A DNA stretch of 64,000 bases, taken from contig NZ_CP123228.1 in assembly GCF_029855045.1 (NCBI RefSeq), positions 5,084,001 through 5,148,000 of the forward strand, in the 5' to 3' direction. Made by a program: the position numbers and the translations under genes. This stretch comes from Piscinibacter sp. XHJ-5. GTDB lineage: Bacteria > Pseudomonadota > Gammaproteobacteria > Burkholderiales > Burkholderiaceae_C. Below the pieces are notes generated by a model. That model was not told where the DNA came from, made no database searches, and saw only the letters and a program-made list of their open reading frames with translations. Shown piece after piece: positions 10,657 to 17,876 of the stretch (position 1 is its first letter; each line of letters starts with the position of its first letter).

Positions 10657-11859
10657 TCATACCGCCTTGTCGGCCTTCAGCGCATCGATCTCCTCGGCCG
10701 AGTAGTCCAGCTCGGCCAGGATCTCGTCGCTGTGCTGGCCGAGCATCGGAGGCGGCGTATCGACCGAGGGCGGCTGCCCGTTCAGCTTGAAGCCCGTTCG
10801 CACGACGCGGATGTCGCGGCCGACGCCCGGCGCGTTCTTGAACGTGGCGATCATCCCGCGCTGCTGGACCTGCGGATGCTCCAGCGCCTGTGGGACTGAA
10901 TAGACGGGCCCGGCAGGAACGCCGGCCTCGTTGAGCAGGCGCCACCAGTCGCTGGCACTCTTCGCTCCCATGGCCTGCTCCATCAGCTGCCTCAGCGCGT
11001 CCCGATGCTGAAGACGGCTGTGGCGATCGACGAAGCGTGGGTCCTGCGCCCAGTCCGCGTGTCCAAGCACCTGGCACACGGCCTCGAACTGCTCTTGCTT
11101 GTTGGCAGCGATGTTGAGCAGTCCGTCGCCGGTGCGGAAGGTGCCCGATGGACTCGCCGTCACGTTGTCGTTGCCCAGCGGCATGGGATCGCGACCGGCG
11201 ATCAGATGGTTCGACACCGCCCACCCCATCGTCGCCATCGCCGCCTCGAGCATCGACACGTCGATGAAGACGCCCTCGGTGCGCTGGTGGTCGGCCAGCG
11301 CGGCAGCGACGGCAAAAGCCGCCGTGATCCCGCCGATCGTGTCGGCCACCGGATAGCCGACACGGTACGGCGCGTTCTCCGGCGCGCCGGTGACGCTCAT
11401 GATGCCGGACATGCCCTGGATGATCTGGTCGTAGGCCGGCAGGTCGCGCAGCGGCCCGTCCTGGCCAAAGCCCGAGATCGCGCAGTACACCAGCCTCGGG
11501 TTCTCCTTCATCAGTTCAGCATGCCCGACGCCGAGGCGGTCCATCACCCCGGGGCGAAAGTTCTCCATCACCACGTCGGCAGTGCGCACGAGGCGGCGAA
11601 AGACTTCCTTGCCTTTCGCATGCTTGAGATTGAGCGTGACCGAGCGCTTGCCCGGGTTCTGGGCCAGGAACGACACGCCCATGTTCGCCTTGTTCAGCTC
11701 GGTGTCGGCGCCGAGCTGACGAGCCAGGTCGCCGGTGCCGCGCGCCTCGACCTTGATGACGTCGGCGCCCATGTGCGCGAGCTGGTGGCAGGCGAAGGGT
11801 CCGGCCAGCACGTTGGTCAGGTCCAGGACGCGAATGCCGTGAAGAGGTTTGATCGCCAT
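10657..11859 (-). CDS. CaiB/BaiF-type (class III) CoA-transferase
   Basis: A 400-residue protein starting at 11859 (MAIKPLHGIRVLDLTNVLAG). The class III CoA-transferase features are clear: VLDLTNVLAGPFACHQLAHM, GADVIKVEARGTGD, the catalytic-aspartate region LPAYDQIIQGMSG, and VMENFRPGVMDRLG. These enzymes move CoA between carboxylic acids in the cytoplasm. Here it would activate the acid taken up or formed by the operon, supplying the CoA ester to the citryl-CoA-lyase-like protein 17 bases downstream. The acid itself cannot be identified from sequence. Confidence 0.92.
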   Translation of the reverse strand: MAIKPLHGIRVLDLTNVLAGPFACHQLAHMGADVIKVEARGTGDLARQLGADTELNKANMGVSFLAQNPGKRSVTLNLKHAKGKEVFRRLVRTADVVMENFRPGVMDRLGVGHAELMKENPRLVYCAISGFGQDGPLRDLPAYDQIIQGMSGIMSVTGAPENAPYRVGYPVADTIGGITAAFAVAAALADHQRTEGVFIDVSMLEAAMATMGWAVSNHLIAGRDPMPLGNDNVTASPSGTFRTGDGLLNIAANKQEQFEAVCQVLGHADWAQDPRFVDRHSRLQHRDALRQLMEQAMGAKSASDWWRLLNEAGVPAGPVYSVPQALEHPQVQQRGMIATFKNAPGVGRDIRVVRTGFKLNGQPPSVDTPPPMLGQHSDEILAELDYSAEEIDALKADKAV

Positions 11860-11872
11860 GGTTCGCTCCTGC

Positions 11873-12856
11873 TCAATCGGCCTTGATGCCGGCCGCCTTG
11901 ACGACAGCACCCCAGCGCTGCATCTCGGCCGCCACCAGCTGCGACGCTTGCGTCGGCGAGTTGGGCACGGGCTCCAGGCCTTGTTCCGCCAGACGCTTGC
12001 GGCCATCTGCGGAGTTCAGCGCATCGGTGATGGCCTTGTTCAACTTGTCGATCACCGGCTGGGACGTTCCCGCCGGGGCCGAGAAGCCGACCCAGAAGTC
12101 CATCGCCACCCTGGGCAGGCCGGCCTCCTTGGCCGAAGGAACGTCGGGAAGCAGCGGCGAGCGCTTCTCGCTGGTGACCATCAACGCGCGCAGTTTGCCC
12201 GACTTGATGTGCGGCAAGGCTGTCGGCAGCGACGTGACGAGCGCCTGCACCTGCCCCCCCATGAGGTCTTGCAGCACTTGGCCCGCACCCTTGTACGGAA
12301 CGTGCGTGAGGTCGATCGCCGCCTCGCGCTTGAACAGCTCGCCGCCCAGATGGGTGTTGGTGCCGTTTCCCCCCGATCCGTAGTTGAGCTTGCCCGGATG
12401 CGCCTTGGCCGCTGCGATGAATTCCTGCACCGTCTTGGCAGGCACCGAGGGATTCACGACCAGCACGTGTGGCGCCGCAGCGGCCGTGATGATGTGCGCG
12501 AAGTCCTTCTTCGGATCGAAGGGCTGCTTCGTCCCCAGCGCGGGCGCGATGGTGAACGACATCTCGGTCGTCAGCAGCGTGTAGCCGTCGGGCGCGGAAC
12601 GCGCTACCGCGCCCCAGCCGATGTTGCCGCCGCCTCCCGCGCGGTTGTCGACCACCATGGGTTGCCCGAGGCCATTGCCGATCTGCGTCGTGACCAGGCG
12701 CGCGACGATGTCGGTGGTACCGCCGACCGCGTAGGGGACGATCACCGTCACGGGCTTGGTCGGATAGGCCTGCGCAAGGGCAGCACCAGTGCCTCCCAGA
12801 AGAAGGATGGCGGATGTCAGCCAGCGCGCGTTCAAGAGGACCATGTTCGTCTCCAA
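11873..12856 (-). CDS. Bug-family tripartite tricarboxylate transporter binding protein
   Basis: A 327-residue periplasmic binding protein of the Bug/TctC family: signal peptide ending GAALAQA, then AYPTKPVTVIVPYAVGGTTD and the MVVDNRAGGGGNIGW loop that contacts the ligand carboxylate through water. Bug proteins deliver carboxylates to TctAB permeases, but no tctA or tctB is in the window. It lies in the same operon as the CoA-transferase (13 bases) and a second Bug gene, which suggests the substrate is a carboxylic acid metabolised by the operon. METN at 12856 is used as the start; MVLL at 12844 is a close alternative. Confidence 0.9.
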   Translation of the reverse strand: METNMVLLNARWLTSAILLLGGTGAALAQAYPTKPVTVIVPYAVGGTTDIVARLVTTQIGNGLGQPMVVDNRAGGGGNIGWGAVARSAPDGYTLLTTEMSFTIAPALGTKQPFDPKKDFAHIITAAAAPHVLVVNPSVPAKTVQEFIAAAKAHPGKLNYGSGGNGTNTHLGGELFKREAAIDLTHVPYKGAGQVLQDLMGGQVQALVTSLPTALPHIKSGKLRALMVTSEKRSPLLPDVPSAKEAGLPRVAMDFWVGFSAPAGTSQPVIDKLNKAITDALNSADGRKRLAEQGLEPVPNSPTQASQLVAAEMQRWGAVVKAAGIKAD

Positions 12857-12878
12857 TGGATTGTGGGTGAAACGAAGC

Positions 12879-13850
12879 TCAATCGAGCTTCACGTTGCTC
12901 TCGCGCACGACGGCGCTCCAGCGCTGCTGCTCCGCCTTCAAGTACTGCGCTGCCTGCTGTGCCGACCCGCTCAGCGGGATGCTTCCCTCGGCCAGCAGCT
13001 GAGCCGCCGTCTCCGGCTTGGACATCGCCTTCTCCACCTCGGCGTTCAACCGATTGACGATGTCGGCCGGTGTGCCGGCAGGCGCGACCAAGAGCTTCCA
13101 GTCGGTGGTGTCGAATCCCTTGAAGCCGGCCTCCGCGACCGTCGGAACCTCCGGCAGCACCGGCAGCCGCTTCGCTGAACTGACAGCCAGCGCACGCAGC
13201 TTTCCGGTCTTGACGAACGAGAGCACCGCCTGCGGGGTCGCGAAGTAGAAGTCGACGGTGCCGCCGAGCAGGTCGGTCGCGGCGGGGCCCGCGCCCTTGT
13301 ATGGGATGTGGTTGACCTTGATGCCTGCCTGCTTGGAGAAGATCTCGCCGGTGAGGTGGCCGACGGTGCCGTTGCCTGCGGAGGCCATGGTCACGGTCGA
13401 CGGCTTCGCTTTCGCCGCGGCCACCAGGTCGGCCACCGTCTTGAACGGGGACGATGGATTGACGACCAGCACGACCGGTTGTCCCGCCACCAGCGCCACG
13501 GGGACGAACGCCTTCGTTGCGTCGTAGGGCATCTTCGAATACAGCGACGGGTTGATCGCCAGGTTGGCAGTCTGGCCCATGCCGAGCGTGTGGCCGTCGG
13601 CCTTGCTCTTGGCCACTGCGTCCATGCCGATGTTTCCACCGGCGCCGGCCTTGTTGTCGACGATGAACGTCCAACCGGTGGCGGCACGAACCTTTTCCAC
13701 TACCAGCCGCGCCACGACGTCGGTGCCGCCGGCCGGCGGGAACGGCACGATCACCTTGATGGGCTGGCTCGGATAGCCGCTTTGCGCGTGTGAAAGGCAC
13801 GCGGCGCCGCTCAGCAGCGCCGCGCAGGCAAGACGAAGCGATGAGGACAT
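12879..13850 (-). CDS. Bug-family tripartite tricarboxylate transporter binding protein (second copy)
   Basis: A 323-residue Bug/TctC-type protein with signal peptide (MSSSLRLACAALLSGAACLSHAQS), YPSQPIKVIVPFPPAGGTD, and FIVDNKAGAGGNIGMDAVAK. It is a distinct paralogue of the protein encoded directly downstream and is not a recent duplicate, since the two differ throughout. Two adjacent binding proteins with one operon imply two related ligands, or one serving as a sensor. It follows the amidohydrolase gene by 45 bases on the same strand. Confidence 0.9.
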   Translation of the reverse strand: MSSSLRLACAALLSGAACLSHAQSGYPSQPIKVIVPFPPAGGTDVVARLVVEKVRAATGWTFIVDNKAGAGGNIGMDAVAKSKADGHTLGMGQTANLAINPSLYSKMPYDATKAFVPVALVAGQPVVLVVNPSSPFKTVADLVAAAKAKPSTVTMASAGNGTVGHLTGEIFSKQAGIKVNHIPYKGAGPAATDLLGGTVDFYFATPQAVLSFVKTGKLRALAVSSAKRLPVLPEVPTVAEAGFKGFDTTDWKLLVAPAGTPADIVNRLNAEVEKAMSKPETAAQLLAEGSIPLSGSAQQAAQYLKAEQQRWSAVVRESNVKLD

Positions 13851-13895
13851 GATGTCTCCTTTGATGTGTGAAAGTGAAAGGAAAAGGGTCGCGCG

Positions 13896-14900
13896 TCAGT
13901 CAAGGCGATAGACGCGGGTCGCGGTGCCTTCGAACAGGGCTTGGCGCTCGCCGGCGCTGCACCCCGCGGTCAGCCGCTTGAAGGCGTTCCATCCGATGGC
14001 GTAGCTGTACGAGCCCTTGTCGACGGGGAAATTGCTTTCGAACATGCACCGGTCGGCACCGAAGGCCTCCATGCAGGTCTCGATCCAGGGCTTCCAGGTC
14101 TGCGCGAGCACCTGCGACGAAGGCGGCGTCTCGCCCTTGTCGAATTCGAAGCCGTTGATGCGCATGCCGAGTCCGCCCAGCTTCACGTGGACGTTGGGCA
14201 GGCGAGCCAGCTCGCGCATCGAGGCGCTCCAGCGCTCGAACACCTCGTCGCGACGGTCCTCGTAGGCGCCGATGCGCACGATGCCTCCACAGTGGTCCAC
14301 GACGATCGTCGTGTCCGGAAAAGCCCTGGCGGTATCGATGAGCTCGGGCAGCTGCGGAAAGAAGAGCCATGCGTCGTACGTGAGACCCAGCGGCGCGAGC
14401 TGCGCGAGACCGGCGCGGAACGAGTTGTCGAGCAGCAGACCCTGGGGTGCCGCGGTGAGCGGATTGGCGAGCGATGCGTCGGCGTCCCACGTCGTCAGGT
14501 GTCGCACGCCGCGAAAGCGACCGCGACCGGCTTCGAGGTGGGCTTCGAGGACATCCCGGGCCGCATCGCCGAGTCGCAGGTCCGCGAAGCCAACGATGCC
14601 GGCGGCAACCTGCGGAACAGCGGTTGCGGTGACTTCCGCGACGTACTCCGTTTCGCCGACCGGCTTCAGTTCCTCGGGACCCGACGCGCGGTAGCGCGTC
14701 AGCGCCTGCATGTACACCGAGGCGCGGACCGCGTGGCCAGACCGGGTGTCCGCCACGTACTCGTCCATCAGATACCGCCAGCCCGGTCGATCATAGAAAT
14801 GATGGTGCGCATCGACGATCGGCAGAGCAGGCTCGAGAACATCCTCTCGATGGCGCTGGAGCCACTCTTCGCGGACAGGGAGGTAATTGTGGGTCGGCAT
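13896..14900 (-). CDS. Metal-dependent amidohydrolase (PDC hydrolase/decarboxylase-like TIM barrel)
   Basis: A 334-residue amidohydrolase of the COG3618 type (2-pyrone-4,6-dicarboxylate hydrolase and lactonase relatives). The metal-binding motif IVDAHHHFYD is near residue 30; later landmarks are FRGVRHLTTW, IVVDHCGG with the conserved histidine, and CMFESNFPVDKGSYSY. These enzymes hydrolyse lactones or cyclic esters, or decarboxylate aromatic acids, in the cytoplasm. It is the first gene of the operon and is divergent from the LysR regulator, with a perfect palindrome in between, so it is probably the entry reaction of the pathway. The substrate is unknown. Confidence 0.88.
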   Translation of the reverse strand: MPTHNYLPVREEWLQRHREDVLEPALPIVDAHHHFYDRPGWRYLMDEYVADTRSGHAVRASVYMQALTRYRASGPEELKPVGETEYVAEVTATAVPQVAAGIVGFADLRLGDAARDVLEAHLEAGRGRFRGVRHLTTWDADASLANPLTAAPQGLLLDNSFRAGLAQLAPLGLTYDAWLFFPQLPELIDTARAFPDTTIVVDHCGGIVRIGAYEDRRDEVFERWSASMRELARLPNVHVKLGGLGMRINGFEFDKGETPPSSQVLAQTWKPWIETCMEAFGADRCMFESNFPVDKGSYSYAIGWNAFKRLTAGCSAGERQALFEGTATRVYRLD

Positions 14901-14954
14901 GCATTCAGTATGGGCAACGCGACACCAAAAACATATGGATGTGATGTTTGATCA

Positions 14955-14975
14955 CTTGATAATGCCGTTATCAAG
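14955..14975. promoter_or_regulatory. Perfect inverted repeat, probable LysR operator
   Basis: Arms CTTGATAA and TTATCAAG flank a five-base spacer TGCCG, 17 bases upstream of the LysR start and 55 bases upstream of the divergent amidohydrolase start. LysR proteins bind such interrupted dyads and usually autoregulate while activating the divergent operon. A second partial copy of the half site (GTGATGTTTGATCAC) overlaps the left side at 14941-14955. Confidence 0.65.
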
Positions 14976-14991
14976 TCCAGGAGTCACTGAC

Positions 14992-15870
14992 ATGGAGACG
15001 AGCTACCTCAGCACCTTCGTTCTCGTCGTCGAGTCAGGCTCCATGTCCGAGGCCGCTCGCCGCCTGGAGGTCACGCCGGCCGCCGTCGCGCACCAGCTCA
15101 AGTTGCTGGAGCGCGAGCTGGGAACGCGTTTGCTGACCCGTGCCGGACGGACGGTGGTGCCCACCGAGGCGGGCCATCGGCTGGTGGACAGAGCCAGCAC
15201 GATCCTGCGCGACCTGCGAAACATCAAGGCGGCCATCAACGACGACGCAGCCACCGGGGAACTGCGGCTCGGCGCCATCAACACGGCACTGCACAGCCTG
15301 ATGCCCGAAATCCTCGCCGGGTTCGTCAAGGTCTATCCGGATGCACGGGTGGAGATCCGCTCCGCCTTGTCGGTGGAACTCTACGACGCCGTCTTGCGCG
15401 GCGAGCTGGACGCGGCGATCTGCCTGCACCCTCCGTTCGTGATGCCCAAGACGCTGAGCTGGGAACAGCTGTGCGAGGAACCGCTGGTGGTGATGGCGCC
15501 GGCCAGATGGGGGCAGCGCGATGCGCACGCCTTGCTGCGCGAAGAGCCCTTCATTCGGTACAACCGGATTCTCGGAGGCGGCAAGCAGGCCGACGCCTAC
15601 CTGCGCAAGGCCGGGATCGTTCCTCACGAGCGCTTCGAGCTCAGTTCGCTGCCCGCGATCGCGATGCTCGTCGATCGCGGTCTCGGCGTCTCGCTCGCAC
15701 CCGATGCATCGGTGCAGTGGTGGCGCGGTCTCCGTGTCGCGAGATTGCCGCTGGCCGATCAGCCGTATCGTCGCCGCTTCGGGATCATCTGGCCACGCGC
15801 ATCGGTACGGACACGCTTGATCCTGGCGCTGGTTGAACAAGCGCGCAAGGCCGTGTCGCGATCGACCTAG
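14992..15870 (+). CDS. LysR-family transcriptional regulator of the divergent catabolic operon
   Basis: A 292-residue LysR protein. The N-terminal winged helix-turn-helix covers about residues 1-60 (VVESGSMSEAARRLEVTPAA, LLERELGTRLLTRAGR), followed by a linker helix and a two-lobe effector domain (LRLGAINTALHSLMPEILAG; GLGVSLAPDA). The start at 14992 is preferred because the helix-turn-helix then sits at its usual position. It is divergent from the operon at 14900-6735, with a perfect dyad between them, so it probably activates that operon in response to a carboxylate intermediate. Confidence 0.93.
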   Translation: METSYLSTFVLVVESGSMSEAARRLEVTPAAVAHQLKLLERELGTRLLTRAGRTVVPTEAGHRLVDRASTILRDLRNIKAAINDDAATGELRLGAINTALHSLMPEILAGFVKVYPDARVEIRSALSVELYDAVLRGELDAAICLHPPFVMPKTLSWEQLCEEPLVVMAPARWGQRDAHALLREEPFIRYNRILGGGKQADAYLRKAGIVPHERFELSSLPAIAMLVDRGLGVSLAPDASVQWWRGLRVARLPLADQPYRRRFGIIWPRASVRTRLILALVEQARKAVSRST

Positions 15871-15889
15871 TCAAGCAACAGCAGTCGAA

Positions 15890-16078
15890 TCAAGCCGCGT
15901 GCGTGGCCCCCGAACCCGGTGAGGCCGACGACTGCGCAGGCGCCCCGTCCTCGACGACCTCGATCGCCCGCTCCAGCTCGGCAGGCGTTGGCGGATCGTG
16001 CAGCAGCACGGCATCGGCCAGGCCGCGCGGTCCGACCGGCAGCGTATATGCGCTTGGAGCCTTCGAGCGTGGCTCATG
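15890..16078 (-). pseudogene. C-terminal remnant of an unidentified protein
   Basis: A minus-strand frame with protein-like composition reads SAYTLPVGPRGLADAVLLHD followed by PPTPAELERAIEVVEDG and ends SGATHAA at a TGA at 15890-15892. In the same frame a stop lies just upstream at 16079-16081, so only about 60 codons remain and no start is present. The alternation of helical residues looks like a genuine C-terminal domain, but I cannot name the family. The rest of 15871-16272 contains only this fragment and the promoter region of the next gene. Confidence 0.4.
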
Positions 16079-16272
16079 TCATTCGCGCAAGCTTGTTGGC
16101 GGCGGCGGCCACGCCAGGCTGCAGGGCTGCGCTTGGGCAACGCGATCGCTGGCTCGAGTTCAGACACGCGGTGAAGTCGCAACAAGTATGTCGGACCTTC
16201 GACGGATCTCCGTCATAGCGTGCTTGGCACTCTGCAGGCAGCATCGTACGTTTTGCTGCCGGAGGAGAGTCA

Positions 16273-17286
16273 ATGTTCCGCTATCGCGTCTTCACCCTCG
16301 TTACGCTCAGCGTCGCAATCGGTTGCGCAGCCAGCGCCGGCCCACTGGCTGCGCAAGAGCGTCGGCCCCAGACGATCGCCACGGTCGTCAAGATCACCGG
16401 CATCCCTTGGTTCGATCGCATGAAGGAGGGGGTCGACGAGTTCGCTCGCAGCTCCAAGGTCGTCACTCGCCTGGCCGGACCGACTGAGGCGGTCGCCGAC
16501 GAGCAACTGCGGGTCATCGAAGAGCTGATTGCCGAGAAGGACATCGACGCGCTCGTCATCGTCCCGACCGACCCCGGTGCCATTGAAGCCGTGTCGCGGC
16601 GGGCACTGCAGCGCGGCATGGTCGTCGTCACACACGAGGCCGACAACCAGGTCCACACCATGGCCGACCTCGAGGCCGTCGACAACGTCGCATTCGGCAC
16701 CGCCCTCAACGAACGCATGGCCGCGTGCATGGGCTACCGCGGCAAGTGGGCGTCCTTCGTGGGCACACGTCGCAGTCGAACGCACCTCCTATGGATCGAA
16801 GCGGGCACGGCCAACGCGGCGAAGCACCCGGGGATGGAGATGGTGAGCTCTCCAAACGAGTCGAACGACGACGCCGAGCAAGCGTACCGAAAAGCCAAGG
16901 AGATCCTCCGCCAGCACCCCGACATCAAGGGCTTCCAGGGGTCGGCCTCGAGCGACGTCATCGGCATCGGGCGTGCCATTGAGGAGGCCGGCCTGCAAGC
17001 CACGACCTGCGTCTACGGCACGGGGCTGCCGAGCCGCGCCGGCAAGCTTCTGGAGTCAGGTGCGGTCAAGGGCATCGGCTTCTGGGATCCACGACATGCC
17101 GGGATGGCGGCGAACCGCGTCGCCAAGCTGCTTCTAGACAGAAAGCCGATCACCGATGGCATGAATCTGGGTGTGGTGGGTTACGAAGAGGTGACTGTCA
17201 AGCGGGGGGCGGGAGGCGGCTTTCTGATTATTGGCAAGGCTGACGTCATCGTCGACAAGGCAGGCTACAAGGCCTATCCATTTTGA
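16273..17286 (+). CDS. Sugar-type ABC transporter substrate-binding protein (RbsB/RhaS/LsrB-like), orphan
   Basis: A 337-residue periplasmic binding protein of the pentose/AI-2 class. It has a strong ribosome-binding site (GGAGGAGA) and a signal peptide (MFRYRVFTLVTLSVAIGCAA ... AQE). Class landmarks are IPWFDRMKEGVDEFA, IDALVIVPTDPGAIE, the DVIGIGRAIEEAGL hinge segment, and GFWDPRHAGMAANRVAKLLL, which is typical of rhamnose/AI-2 type proteins. No permease or ATPase gene is adjacent: the upstream side is a remnant and the downstream side an IS630 fragment. It may therefore be a leftover of a transporter operon broken by insertion. Confidence 0.88.
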   Translation: MFRYRVFTLVTLSVAIGCAASAGPLAAQERRPQTIATVVKITGIPWFDRMKEGVDEFARSSKVVTRLAGPTEAVADEQLRVIEELIAEKDIDALVIVPTDPGAIEAVSRRALQRGMVVVTHEADNQVHTMADLEAVDNVAFGTALNERMAACMGYRGKWASFVGTRRSRTHLLWIEAGTANAAKHPGMEMVSSPNESNDDAEQAYRKAKEILRQHPDIKGFQGSASSDVIGIGRAIEEAGLQATTCVYGTGLPSRAGKLLESGAVKGIGFWDPRHAGMAANRVAKLLLDRKPITDGMNLGVVGYEEVTVKRGAGGGFLIIGKADVIVDKAGYKAYPF

Positions 17287-17307
17287 GTTGGCGTCGCGAG
17301 TTGCAAG

Positions 17308-17583
17308 CTAGTGCAGTAGGCCCCTCTGTTCTGTACTTATCTCCCGGTAGCGGCGAGCGCTGCCTTCGCCCGCGTGACGGCGATCAAAGGCCTCGACCGC
17401 GATGTCCATGTCCTGCCAGCCCTGGGCGGCCAGCAAGACCACGAGCGCTCGCTGCTGAAGCCGAGTCTCAACTCGCCGGCGCTTGGCCGCCACACGAAGC
17501 TCCCGCGCGGTGTGCTCGTCCAGGTCAATCGTCTTGGCAACCGGGATCGCTCCAACATCCTGGGCGATCGGTGCGGCCGGCAA
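17308..17583 (-). mobile_element. IS630-family transposase, N-terminal remnant
   Basis: A minus-strand frame of 91 codons contains LDEHTARELRVAAKRRRVET then QRALVVLLAAQGWQDMDIAV, the N-terminal helix-turn-helix region of IS630-type transposases (pattern L..R....RRR....L..RA.IVLLAA.G..N.DIA.....DR). After DRR similarity is lost and no DDE catalytic domain follows, so it is a dead 5' fragment. No terminal inverted repeats or TA duplication were found. It borders an orphan transporter gene and a broken unknown gene, so insertion probably caused that damage. Confidence 0.65.
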
Positions 17584-17596
17584 GATAGGTCTATGA

Positions 17597-17876
17597 CTTC
17601 ACGCGGACGTGTTCGACATCAAGAACCTGTATCCCGACCTTCCGGAATGGATGCGCAAGCTGCAGGACTCAATACCTGGTTGGCGGACGGCATCGAAAGT
17701 ACATGGACCTCAATTGCATTGAGCAGAAGATCCATGAAACCGCCCCGCAAGCGCCGGGGAATGCCCCGGGCGGCACGCCTGAGGCCGGGGCGAATGTGTC
17801 GGCGACGGGCGCGGGCGTTTCTTCCGATGCGGTCGTCAACAACCTCACTGAATGGCCAGCTGGCCCTCGTGACTGA
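17597..17876 (+). pseudogene. Broken C-terminal fragment of an unidentified protein
   Basis: Two plus-strand frames joined by a shift near 17670 read as one protein end. The first gives DVFDIKNLYPDLPEWMRKLQ; the second continues YLVGGRHRKYMDLNCIEQKI, then a Gly/Pro/Ala-rich tail, and ends NNLTEWPAGPRD at a TGA at 17874-17876. No start is present and the upstream side is the IS630 remnant. The composition is clearly protein-like, but I do not recognise the family. Its last 32 bases overlap the 3' end of the convergent lipoprotein gene. Confidence 0.45.
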
